40,048 nt of DNA from a bacterium (GCA_036524115.1 DATDCY010000176.1:1-40048), one strand, 5' to 3'. Positions 31,120 to 38,034 are shown, counted from the stretch's first letter. Numbers and translations are program-made. The notes: generated from the letters alone by a model not told the origin.

Positions 31120-31128
31120 AGACACAAT

Positions 31129-31152
31129 CCCGCGCCGGCATCTTGGCGCGGG
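31129..31152 (+). terminator. Hairpin after the tRNA-Ser pair
   Basis: Perfect 8-bp stem CCCGCGCC/GGCGCGGG with an 8-base loop. It overlaps the -35 of the next tRNA promoter. Only three T follow. Confidence 0.5.
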
Positions 31153-31171
31153 CGCCGCTTTCGGGTATAGT
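31143..31171 (+). promoter_or_regulatory. Promoter of tRNA-Arg(ACG)
   Basis: TTGGCG (31143-31148), 17 bases, TATAGT (31166-31171); start near 31178, 10 bases before the tRNA. Confidence 0.7.
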
Positions 31172-31187
31172 ACGCGGCCTGTAGTAC

Positions 31188-31264
31188 GCGCCCTTAGCTC
31201 AGCTGGATAGAGCGACGGACTACGAATCCGTAGGTCGGGGGTTCGAATCCCTCAGGGCGCGCCA
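31188..31264 (+). tRNA. tRNA-Arg (anticodon ACG), island target
   Basis: 77 bases with encoded CCA. Acceptor GCGCCCT/AGGGCGC, discriminator G; anticodon arm ACGGA-CTACGAA-TCCGT with ACG; T arm GGGGG-TTCGAAT-CCCTC. The gene is complete; its 3' two thirds (from 31217) are repeated at 35823, marking it as the integration site of the island. Confidence 0.97.
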
Positions 31265-31283
31265 CCTACTCCCTCGGGAATTC
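31217..31283 (+). repeat. Left attachment repeat (att) of the island
   Basis: 67 bases, identical to 35823-35889. They run from the anticodon stem of tRNA-Arg through its CCA end and 19 bases beyond. The pair flanks the integrase remnant and the protease gene. Confidence 0.9.
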
Positions 31284-31617
31284 CGCTGGTTAGCGTCCAT
31301 CTCCGAAATGGGAGTTGGCCACCTTCCGGACCTCTGTGTCCAAAAAGTGTCCATCGGTGAGCCGGCAAGGGTTTCGACTGCCCGTTGCTTGTGCGGCTGG
31401 GAGAGGTGGGCGTAACGCAGGTCATTCGAGTGACGCACCAGGATCTGGTTGCGGCCGAAGTCGACGTCGTTCCACTCCAGGTTCATCAGCTCGCCGCGGC
31501 GCATGCCGGTGTTCAGCGCCGCGACGACCATTGGCCGGAAGCAGGCCGGGCAGGCCCCGAGGGGGAGGCGATCTCGTCGCGCAGGAGGAAGCGCAGCCGG
31601 CGTTTCTCGGCGAGCAT
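31220..31617 (-). pseudogene. Degenerate tyrosine integrase
   Basis: Reading leftward towards the tRNA, pieces of a phage-type integrase survive. MLAEKRRLRFLLRDEIASP (from 31617) is in one frame. After a frameshift near 31560, LGACPACFRPMVVAALNTGMRRGELMNLEWNDVDF follows with the catalytic-box Arg (TGMRRGEL). Then NQILVRHSNDL jumps directly to RYAHLSQPHKQRAVETL, the region around the nucleophilic Tyr. The stretch between, some 70-80 residues with the Lys and H-x-x-R boxes, is missing. The N-terminal arm and core-binding domains are absent. The end overlaps the tRNA 3' part, typical for island integrases. The enzyme cannot be active, so the island is fixed unless helped in trans. Confidence 0.85.
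31334..31353 (+). repeat. 20-bp repeat, left island end
   Basis: CTGTGTCCAAAAAGTGTCCA; a copy with one change lies at 35673-35692 near the other end. It also codes for MDTFWTQ in the integrase remnant. Confidence 0.55.
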
Positions 31618-31652
31618 TGACCCACCTGGTTGGATGCAGGCAACATAGCCAA

Positions 31653-34600
31653 ATGCGTTCCTCGTGCGTCGCAAGGCTCAAGGAGTCCGTCCCCGCGTTG
31701 CTGGCGGCCGGCTTTCTCCTCGTGGCGCCCCCGTGGTTGGAGCACGCCGGGGCGATGGTTCGAGAGAGCCCGGCGGCGGTCGCGGGCCCCGAGCGGGCCG
31801 GGGGCTACCTCCCTTCGGAAATCGTGGTGAAGTTCAAGCCCACGTCCACCGGGCGGGAACGGGCGGCCCTGCACCTCAGTCATGGGGGCAAGCCTCTCAG
31901 GGAGTACCGCGGACTCGACATGCAGAGGATCGGGCTGCCCGCGGGGCTGACGGTAGAGGAGGCGATCGCCCGGTACGAGCGGGACCCGAGTGTCGAATAT
32001 GCGCAGCCCAACCGTCTCTTTGAGGTCCTGGCGAAGCCGAACGACCCGCGCTTCGCGTTCCAGTGGGGGCTCCAGGTGATGGAAGCGGCGCGGGCGTGGG
32101 ACCTCACCGTGGGGAGCCCGGAGGTCGTTGTAGCCGTGATAGACACCGGCGTGGACTACACCCATCCGGACCTCGCCGCGAATATCTGGACCAATCCGGG
32201 TGAGATCCCGGGGAATGGCATCGACGATGACGGCGACGGCTACATCGACGACGTCCACGGCGTCAACACGATCCTGGCGCACACGGATCAGAAGGCGGGC
32301 GATCCCATGGACGACCACGGCCATGGAACTCACGTCGCCGGCACGATCGGAGCCGTAGGAAACAACGGGATCGGCGTGGTCGGCGTCAACTGGGATGTGA
32401 AGATTCTGCCCTGCAAGTTCATTGCCGCAAGCGGTTGGGGCTCAACCGCCGATGCCATCGAGTGCCTGGAGTACGTCCGGGGGCTGCGGGACCGGGGGGT
32501 GCGCATCGTGGCGACGAACAACAGTTGGGGCGCCGTAGGGTCCGTTGACCGCGCGCTCGAGGATGCGGTTCGCGCCCAGGCCAACGCGGGAATCATCTTT
32601 GTTGCGGCAGCGGCCAATGATTCGGCCGACATCGATCGCACCGGGTACATGCCGGCGGGGATCAAGATGCCCAACGTGCTCACGGTCGCCGCGACGAGCA
32701 GCACCGATGCTCTCGCCTCTTTTTCCAACTTTGGCGTGCTCGGTGTCCACCTTGGGGCCCCGGGGGAGGGCGTCTTGAGCACCTACCCCGGCTCCTATTC
32801 CCTGTTGTCGGGGACATCGATGGCCGCGCCGCACGTCGCCGGCCTCGCCGCTCTCCTCGCTGCCGACGACCCGAGCCTTGACGCCGGGGCCATCCGCAGC
32901 CTGATTCTTGCCGACGCCGAGCCTGCCGCGTCCCTCTCAGGCGGCACGCTGACCGGAGGACGGGTGAACGCCTACCGGTCTCTCACCTGCACCTCTTCGC
33001 CCTTCTTTGCCCCGACCCAGTACCCGACGCAGTCGTATCCGGTGGGCTTCGCGGTGACCCTCTCCGCGGTCAGTGTCAACTGCGCCACGCCGGTCGGGCC
33101 GGTGACGGTCGCCAGCGGTCTGGGGCAGACGATCGCGCTGCGCGATGACGGCGTGGCCCCGGACGTGGTGGCCGGAGACGGCACGTTTGCCGGGACGTGG
33201 TATCCGTCACGTCCTGGCGAGCAATTGACATTTTCCTCGCCGCTGGGAAGCAGAACGGTCACGACGCCGCTACTGACGATCGCGACCTCGGCCCTGCCCG
33301 ACCCGGCGGTCGGGCGGCCCTATTCAGTCGTCCTCGGCGCCCAGGGAGGGATTCCGCCGTACACCTGGTCGCTGGTCTCCGGCGCACTGCCCCCCGGCCT
33401 TTCCCTCGCGGCCTCCGGCGTGATCTCCGGGTCGGCGGAGAACGCCGGGAAGTACCCTGTTCGGCTGGCTCTCGCCGATTCGGTCGGCAACGTGCACGCC
33501 CGCGACCTCCTCCTCCTGCCGAGGCTCGCGAGCAATCTCTCGCTTTCCTGGACGCGGGCCTACGACTCCCCGAGTTCGTTTGAGGAGGCGAGGAGCATCG
33601 CCTTCGACGAAGGCGGCGGCCTGCTTGTCGCCGGGGCCCGGCTCCTCTCTGCGAACAGCGGCATGGAAGACTTCGTCACGAAGCTCGATGTCGAGGGATA
33701 CGGCATCTGGACGCGTTCGATCCCGGGCGCCAATTATGACGCGGCTGATGACGTCGCCGCCGACGGGCTGGGGAACATCTATGTGAGCGGGCGGACGGGA
33801 ACGTCCACCGAGCAGCGGCTTTTCCTGGCAAAGTATGACTCGGCGGGGACCCTGCTCTGGATTCGGGACTATCCTTCCACCCTCAATCCTGTGTCCTGGG
33901 GCAGCATGGCAGTTCTGAGCGTTGCCGGGCCCGACGCGATATTTCTCAGCGCACCGGATTCGACGGCTTATTGCTGGACCACGTTGACGCTCAAGTACGA
34001 CGCCTCCGGGAACCTGCTCTGGATGCGCCGGTCCCCGATCACGGTTCAGTCCGGCGGCGCGCGCTCGAGCTTGAACTCGAGCGCAATCGTCACGGACGGG
34101 GCAGGAAACGCGTACCTGGCGGGGACCCGTGCGAACAATTCCGGGGATTACCCGGAGGTGCTCAAGTACCTTCCTGACGGATCTGTGGCGTGGGACCGCA
34201 CCTATGAGCCCGACGCGAGCGATCCGGGCGATTGCCGTGGGGCGGACATCGCCAGGGACGATCAGGGGAACCTCTATGTGTCCGGCTGGGGGCGGGTGTG
34301 GGGCACAGAAATCTACCGCTGGTTCGTCATGAAGCTCGACCCGGCCGGAGATCTGGTGTGGACCCGGACCTTTTCCGACTTCGTCGCAGACTATCAGTAC
34401 CAGAGGGCCATCGCGCTCGATGGGCGCGGTCACGTCTACCTGGTGGGGGAGTCGGGTGACGGGCAGAAGTCCAACGCAGGCCAGGGCCTGATTCTCACCT
34501 ACGACACCGGCGGCACCTTCCTCGGGAGCACCTTCTACGGGAGCAGCCGTGACGACGACGTGTTCAACGAGATTGTGGCAGATGATGCCGGCGGGGTCTT

Positions 34601-35486
34601 CGTCGTCGGCGGCCGGATGGGCTCGGCCGGGACTCCGTACACCGTCTTGAAATACCAGAACCCGTTGCTCAAGCTCGCGGAACCGATTCTCACGCCGCCG
34701 CCGGGGACCTTCCAGTCTCCCCCGGAGGTCACCGTTTCGAGCGCGGACCCCGGGGCGATCCTGCGCTACACCATGGACCGAACTGCGGCCTCCCGCACCC
34801 ACGGGACGCTGATCTCGAGCGGCGCCTCCATCCCGGTCACGGCCACGTCGGTGCTCAACGTGTACGCCTACACGGCGGACGGTGGATATGACCCCGCGGC
34901 CACCGGCGGGACCTACACTCTTGCCGCGGCGCCGCCAACCTTCAGCCCCGCCGGCGGGGCCTTCAGCAATCCCCTGGCTGTCAGGATCCAGAGTTCTTCC
35001 CCGGGTGCGGTCATACGCTATACGCTCGACGGATCCACCCCGTCGGCTTCACACGGCGCCCGACTCGTCAGCGGGTCGGCGGTCTGGATCAACAGGCGTG
35101 CGACGCTCAGGGCGGTTGCCGTTGTTCCGGGCTGGGACGCTTCTCCAGCGCAGGGCGCGACCTATTCCTTCGAGGTGGCGCCGCCGACCTTCGCGCTTGT
35201 GGGTGGGGCGTCCAGCCCTCGCGCCGCCGCCGGACACGACAAGTCCAGCCTGACGGTCAAGATCACGAGTCGGACGAACGCCGCGGTGATCAAGTACACA
35301 ACGAACGGCGAAACGCCCAGCCGCGCCACCGGGACGGTGCTTCCCGACCACGGGACGGTGGCCATCAGCAGGTGGTGCACCTTAAAGGCATTCGCCTACA
35401 GACCATATCCCCCGGACTGGCCGGATTCCCGGGTCAGCTCGGTGACCTATCGTCATTCGGCGCCCCCGTCCGAGGGGGAGAAGTAG
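31653..35486 (+). CDS. Secreted subtilisin-like (S8) protease with repeat domains
   Basis: 1277 residues from ATG 31653. Signal peptide at about 1-33. A fervidolysin-like propeptide spans about 50-125 (YLPSEIVVKFKP...EYAQPN). The S8 domain spans about 135-445 with Asp164 (AVIDTGVDYTHPDL), His224 (GHGTHVAGT), oxyanion Asn290 (NNSWG) and Ser389 (SGTSMAAPHVAG); GIDDDGDGYIDD is a likely calcium loop. Then an Ig-like domain (about 535-620, GIPPYTWSLVSGALPPGLSL), a beta-propeller of SBBP-like repeats (about 630-1005; FVTKLDVEGYGIWTR, GNIYVSGRTG, LKYLPDGSVAWDRTY, GNLYVSGWG), and three chitobiase C-terminal-like repeats (about 1010-1265; RYTMDRTAAS, RYTLDGSTPS, KYTTNGETPS). No sorting tail seen. All catalytic residues are present, so it should be active outside the cell. 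It is the only intact gene between the att repeats and is less GC-rich than its neighbours. Confidence 0.93.
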   Translation: MRSSCVARLKESVPALLAAGFLLVAPPWLEHAGAMVRESPAAVAGPERAGGYLPSEIVVKFKPTSTGRERAALHLSHGGKPLREYRGLDMQRIGLPAGLTVEEAIARYERDPSVEYAQPNRLFEVLAKPNDPRFAFQWGLQVMEAARAWDLTVGSPEVVVAVIDTGVDYTHPDLAANIWTNPGEIPGNGIDDDGDGYIDDVHGVNTILAHTDQKAGDPMDDHGHGTHVAGTIGAVGNNGIGVVGVNWDVKILPCKFIAASGWGSTADAIECLEYVRGLRDRGVRIVATNNSWGAVGSVDRALEDAVRAQANAGIIFVAAAANDSADIDRTGYMPAGIKMPNVLTVAATSSTDALASFSNFGVLGVHLGAPGEGVLSTYPGSYSLLSGTSMAAPHVAGLAALLAADDPSLDAGAIRSLILADAEPAASLSGGTLTGGRVNAYRSLTCTSSPFFAPTQYPTQSYPVGFAVTLSAVSVNCATPVGPVTVASGLGQTIALRDDGVAPDVVAGDGTFAGTWYPSRPGEQLTFSSPLGSRTVTTPLLTIATSALPDPAVGRPYSVVLGAQGGIPPYTWSLVSGALPPGLSLAASGVISGSAENAGKYPVRLALADSVGNVHARDLLLLPRLASNLSLSWTRAYDSPSSFEEARSIAFDEGGGLLVAGARLLSANSGMEDFVTKLDVEGYGIWTRSIPGANYDAADDVAADGLGNIYVSGRTGTSTEQRLFLAKYDSAGTLLWIRDYPSTLNPVSWGSMAVLSVAGPDAIFLSAPDSTAYCWTTLTLKYDASGNLLWMRRSPITVQSGGARSSLNSSAIVTDGAGNAYLAGTRANNSGDYPEVLKYLPDGSVAWDRTYEPDASDPGDCRGADIARDDQGNLYVSGWGRVWGTEIYRWFVMKLDPAGDLVWTRTFSDFVADYQYQRAIALDGRGHVYLVGESGDGQKSNAGQGLILTYDTGGTFLGSTFYGSSRDDDVFNEIVADDAGGVFVVGGRMGSAGTPYTVLKYQNPLLKLAEPILTPPPGTFQSPPEVTVSSADPGAILRYTMDRTAASRTHGTLISSGASIPVTATSVLNVYAYTADGGYDPAATGGTYTLAAAPPTFSPAGGAFSNPLAVRIQSSSPGAVIRYTLDGSTPSASHGARLVSGSAVWINRRATLRAVAVVPGWDASPAQGATYSFEVAPPTFALVGGASSPRAAAGHDKSSLTVKITSRTNAAVIKYTTNGETPSRATGTVLPDHGTVAISRWCTLKAFAYRPYPPDWPDSRVSSVTYRHSAPPSEGEK

Positions 35487-35672
35487 CTCGCTCTGTCGCA
35501 ACACGCCGCGGAAGCAGTGGTCAGCCGCGGGTCTCAGTCTGCAAGGCCGTGCCGTCTCGGATGCACGTCGGGGTGGATGAGGGACCTTGCACGGGACAGC
35601 GTCTTATCGGCCGCCGGCATGGCAAGTTGCTCTGTTGGCTGAGCCGGGTGCCGTCTTCGGGCGGGCAACCAT

Positions 35673-35692
35673 CTGTGTCCCAAAAGTGTCCA
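35673..35692 (+). repeat. 20-bp repeat, right island end
   Basis: 19 of 20 bases match 31334-31353, in the same orientation. Possibly an integrase arm site or the relic of the integrase 3' end. Confidence 0.55.
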
Positions 35693-35765
35693 ACCAGAGG
35701 CGAAAACCGGTCACAAGGCGTCAAACGCAAAGAACATCGATCATAGTCGCAAGTCGTTTAAGAAC

Positions 35766-35817
35766 GGGGGGTTGAAGCAGAATCTTCAATGTTCCCGAAG
35801 ACTTGCTCCAACCCCCC
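35766..35817. other. Long imperfect hairpin next to the right att repeat
   Basis: GGGGGGTTG-A-AGCA...CTTC faces GAAG...TGCTCCAACCCCCC: about 18 paired of 21-22 positions, with a 9-base loop (AATGTTCCC). It ends 5 bases before the right att repeat. It could be a terminator, a recombination accessory site or a mobile-element end. Confidence 0.55.
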
Positions 35818-35822
35818 TGGAG

Positions 35823-35889
35823 GGACTACGAATCCGTAGGTCGGGGGTTCGAATCCCTCAGGGCGCGCCACCTACTCCCTCGGGAATTC
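35823..35889 (+). repeat. Right attachment repeat (att) of the island
   Basis: Perfect 67-base copy of 31217-31283, including the tRNA-Arg 3' end with CCA. It lacks the tRNA 5' part, so it is a remnant and not a gene. Confidence 0.9.
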
Positions 35890-35980
35890 AGCGGGTCGTC
35901 CTCATCGGCGAGGCGGCGACCCAGCGTCGATCGTGGCCGTCGCCTTCGCGGAGCACTCGAGTCAAAGAGTGAAGCGATCC

Positions 35981-36009
35981 TTGACGGCCTCCGCGCGTGT
36001 AATTACGAT
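35981..36009 (+). promoter_or_regulatory. Promoter of the toxin-antitoxin pair
   Basis: TTGACG (35981-35986), 17 bases, TACGAT (36004-36009). Start near 36016, leader of about 24 bases. Confidence 0.75.
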
Positions 36010-36017
36010 GTGATCAC
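35999..36017. promoter_or_regulatory. Twin-palindrome operator of the toxin-antitoxin pair
   Basis: Two perfect 8-bp palindromes, GTAATTAC (35999-36006) and GTGATCAC (36010-36017), with centres 11 bases apart, i.e. one helical turn. They cover the -10 and the start point. MazE/AbrB-type antitoxins repress their own operons through such sites. Confidence 0.6.
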
Positions 36018-36039
36018 CTGTGGTGCAGGGAGGTTGTCC

Positions 36040-36294
36040 ATGAAGACGAAGCTGATCCGGATCGGCAACTCGCGCGGCGTGCGTATCCCCAGGAGCCTGT
36101 TGCAGGAGGTCAACCTCGGCGAGCAGTTCGAGATGGTGGCGGTTCGGGATGAGATCATTCTGCGTCCCTCGCGGCTGCCGCGGGCAGGGTGGGAAGACCA
36201 GTTCCGCGCCATGGCGGCGCAGCGTGACGATCGGCTCGTCGACAAGGCGGCCGAGGCGCCCACCGAGTTCGACCGGGGCGAGTGGGAATGGTGA
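36040..36294 (+). CDS. AbrB/MazE-type antitoxin
   Basis: 84 residues from ATG 36040 with GGGAGG 6 bases upstream. The N-terminal 45 residues are a swapped-hairpin DNA-binding domain: MKTKLIRIGNSRGVRIPRSLLQEVNLGEQFEMVAVRDEIILRP. The C-terminal part is acidic and probably disordered until bound (WEDQFRAMAAQRDDRLVDKAAEAPTEFDRGEWEW), as in MazE, where this tail blocks the toxin. The stop codon overlaps the toxin start region. Likely binds the two palindromes at 35999-36017. It lies 150 bases outside the right att repeat. Confidence 0.93.
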   Translation: MKTKLIRIGNSRGVRIPRSLLQEVNLGEQFEMVAVRDEIILRPSRLPRAGWEDQFRAMAAQRDDRLVDKAAEAPTEFDRGEWEW

Positions 36295-36650
36295 CGGCGT
36301 CGGATATCGCCAGGGGGACGCGCCCGATTGTCATCCGTCGGTTCGACGTCGTGCTGGTCAACCTCGACCCGGTCGTCGGCCACGAGATCAGGAAGACCCG
36401 GCCCTGTCTCGTCGTCTCCCCGGATGAGATGAACCGCACGATCGACACCTTCATCGTCGCGCCGATGACGACCAGAGGGCGCGCCTACCCGACCCGCGTG
36501 TCCTGCACCTTTCACGGAAAGAGCGGCCAGATTGTCCTCGACCAGATTCGGACGATCGACCGGGCGCGCATCGCCGGCCGTCTCGGCCGCATCGCCGAGG
36601 AAACACAGCGTACGGTCCTCGCCGCAGTCCAGGAGATGTTCGCCGAATAA
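36288..36650 (+). CDS. PemK/MazF-type endoribonuclease toxin
   Basis: 120 residues from ATG 36288 (GTG 36282 or 36291 are alternatives), overlapping the antitoxin stop. The fold marks are RRFDVVLVNLDPVVGHEIRKTRPCLVVSPDEMN, then FIVAPMTTRGRAYPTRV, and SGQIVLDQIRTIDRARIAGRLGRI. These give the catalytic Arg (TRP context: KTRP) and Thr (PMTT) of the family. MazF-type toxins cut single-stranded mRNA at short sequences; the specificity here cannot be told. The antitoxin-toxin order and overlap are the usual ones. It ends in a hairpin shared with the DUF502 gene. Confidence 0.93.
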   Translation: MVTASDIARGTRPIVIRRFDVVLVNLDPVVGHEIRKTRPCLVVSPDEMNRTIDTFIVAPMTTRGRAYPTRVSCTFHGKSGQIVLDQIRTIDRARIAGRLGRIAEETQRTVLAAVQEMFAE

Positions 36651-36704
36651 AAGGGAGAAGACCGCGCCGCGCAACGCACTCAGGGCGCGCCAGCCTTCTC
36701 CCCT
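36651..36704. terminator. Bidirectional hairpin between toxin and DUF502 gene
   Basis: AAGGGAGAAG (36651-36660) pairs with CTTCTCCCCTT (36695-36705, one bulge), with an inner CGCGCC/GGCGCG stem. It starts right after the toxin stop and covers the last codons of the DUF502 gene. A 14-base match to the tRNA-Arg 3' end (36679-36692) is inside it. Confidence 0.6.
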
Positions 36705-37306
36705 TCGGTTTCGCACGGCTCGCCCTGCTCCCGGTGCTCGCGCAGGTGGATCAGGCCGCCGGAGACGATGAACTTCATCGCCTCCTGCGCCGGGATGTCG
36801 AGCACGCGGACCCGCCCGCGCGGGACGATGAACAGCTCCCCCGAGAAGTTGTACGAGTGGGGGAAGTAGACCGCCACCTTGTCCAGCAGGCCGAGCTCCG
36901 CGAGGTCCTCCTGGGTGATGAAGCCCAGCTTTTCGAGGTCGGACACGCCGCTCATCTGCACGAGCACCGGGTGGCTGAACCTGCGCTCCTTGGCGAAGAA
37001 CGCCGAGAGCAGGTCGCGCACGGCGCCCTCGATGGTCCCGATCAGCGGCGTGCGCTCGATGGTCCGGCGGAGGAAGCCCTTCAGAGGGGCGGCGATGATG
37101 GTCGAGCCGAGCCACCCGAAGACGGTCATCAGGGCGACGACGGAGAGCAGTCCGAGGCCGGGGATGTGCGCCCCGAAGAATGCCACCTCGATCTTGCGCA
37201 CCGGCTCGTCCACGAGCATGAAGATCTGGTAGAGGATGTACGCCGTCACGACGAGCGGCGCGATGTAGACGAACCCCTGGAAGAAATAGCCGATGAGGCG
37301 CTTCAC
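36680..37306 (-). CDS. DUF502 family membrane protein
   Basis: 208 residues from GTG 37306 (MKRLIGYFFQGFVYIAPL), the usual start of this family; TTG 37324 would add six residues. Two membrane segments: about 8-28 (GFVYIAPLVVTAYILYQIFML) and about 50-72 (GLGLLSVVALMTVFGWLGSTII). Then comes the conserved RTIERTPLIGTIEGAVRDLLSAF and the soluble C-terminal half with FSHPVLVQM, KVAVYFPHSYNFSGELFIVPRGRVRVLDIPAQEAMKFIVSGG. The family is widespread in bacteria and plants (LIKE COV-like); its biochemical role is not established. The gene is single and diverges from tadA over a gap of about 110 bases. Confidence 0.92.
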   Translation of the reverse strand: MKRLIGYFFQGFVYIAPLVVTAYILYQIFMLVDEPVRKIEVAFFGAHIPGLGLLSVVALMTVFGWLGSTIIAAPLKGFLRRTIERTPLIGTIEGAVRDLLSAFFAKERRFSHPVLVQMSGVSDLEKLGFITQEDLAELGLLDKVAVYFPHSYNFSGELFIVPRGRVRVLDIPAQEAMKFIVSGGLIHLREHREQGEPCETEGEKAGAP

Positions 37307-37408
37307 GCCCTCATTCTGGCCCAATCTCCCGCAGCGTCAAGTTGATTCCCGCCGATCGCCGGGTCTCTGACGTGCCTTGCCGGCGCCCGGCGCCCCTTGC
37401 TTCCGTGC

Positions 37409-37414
37409 TACAGT
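37409..37414 (+). promoter_or_regulatory. -10-like element directly before tadA
   Basis: TACAGT followed by 6 bases and the ATG, as in the dciA-like gene; no ribosome site between them. A convincing -35 is missing at the right spacing. Confidence 0.35.
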
Positions 37415-37420
37415 TCGCCC

Positions 37421-37906
37421 ATGGCGGCCGCAACGAAGCGCCCCGCCGCGGACGACGAGCGTTTCATGCGCCTGGCCCTGCGCGAGGCGGCGCGCGCCGG
37501 CCGCTCGGGGGAGGTGCCGGTGGGCGCTGTGCTTGTCGACGGTGCCGGCCTGGTGATCGCCCGCGGGCTCAACCGGCCCGTGGCGGGCTCCGACCCGACG
37601 GCGCACGCCGAGATCGTCACCCTCAGGCGCGCCGCCCGGCGCCTCGGCAACTACCGCCTCCCCGGGACAACGCTCTACGTCACGGTCGAGCCGTGCGCGA
37701 TGTGCGCCGGCGCTCTCGTGCAGGCGCGGGTCTCACGGGTCGTCTTCGGCGCCGCCGACCCGAAGGGGGGCGCCGCGCGGACGCTGTATCGCATTCTCGA
37801 CGACCCGCGGCTGAACCACCGGGCGGAAGTCACCAGCGGAGTCCTCGAATCCGACTGCCGCGAAATGATTCAAGAATTCTTTCGTGTCCGCCGTCGCCGG
37901 TCCTGA
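37421..37906 (+). CDS. tadA: tRNA-specific adenosine deaminase TadA
   Basis: 161 residues from ATG 37421. TadA deaminates the wobble adenosine of tRNA-Arg(ACG) to inosine; the substrate tRNA is encoded 6 kb upstream. Zinc site and proton shuttle: His62 and Glu64 in AHAEIVTLRRA, and Cys92/Cys95 in VEPCAMCAGALVQARV. NYRLPGTTLYVT, VFGAADPKGGA and the C-terminal helices match the enzyme family well. An earlier ATG (37397) has no family likeness. The start has no Shine-Dalgarno sequence; a -10-like TACAGT lies 6 bases upstream. The stop overlaps the promoter of tRNA-Ser(CGA). Confidence 0.95.
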   Translation: MAAATKRPAADDERFMRLALREAARAGRSGEVPVGAVLVDGAGLVIARGLNRPVAGSDPTAHAEIVTLRRAARRLGNYRLPGTTLYVTVEPCAMCAGALVQARVSRVVFGAADPKGGAARTLYRILDDPRLNHRAEVTSGVLESDCREMIQEFFRVRRRRS

Positions 37907-37908
37907 AT

Positions 37909-37937
37909 TTGCATCCCGCCCCGCCCGCCGCTATACT
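37909..37937 (+). promoter_or_regulatory. Promoter of tRNA-Ser(CGA)
   Basis: TTGCAT (37909-37914), 17 bases, TATACT (37932-37937); start near 37944, at the first base of the tRNA. Confidence 0.7.
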
Positions 37938-37944
37938 CCGCGCC

Positions 37945-38034
37945 GGAGAGGTGTCCGAGTGGCCGAAGGAGCCGGTCTCGAAAACCGGTAGAGCCGTAAG
38001 GTTCTCGTGGGTTCAAATCCCACCCTCTCCGCCA
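37945..38034 (+). tRNA. tRNA-Ser (anticodon CGA)
   Basis: 90 bases with encoded CCA. Acceptor GGAGAGG/CCTCTCC, discriminator G; anticodon arm CCGGT-CTCGAAA-ACCGG; long variable arm; T arm GTGGG-TTCAAAT-CCCAC. Confidence 0.96.

Larger units (their letters stand above)
35487..35822. other. Gene-free right end of the island
   Basis: 336 bases. Contains a weak CCGCGG...CCGCGG hairpin at about 35507-35531 just after the protease stop, the 20-bp repeat at 35673-35692 and a long hairpin at 35766-35817. The short open frames here show no family likeness. Confidence 0.5.

Noticed and set aside
31449-31652. N-terminal extension of the protease to 31449
   Set aside because: The extra residues are the antisense of the integrase remnant. 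The signal peptide starts at ATG 31653.
35803-36039. Longer antitoxin frame from 35803
   Set aside because: The added part translates the tRNA remnant and the promoter. ATG 36040 has a good ribosome site and the natural domain start.
36651-36692. Toxin-antitoxin pair as certain part of the island
   Set aside because: It lies outside the perfect 67-bp repeats; only a 14-base match with another explanation supports a second insertion.
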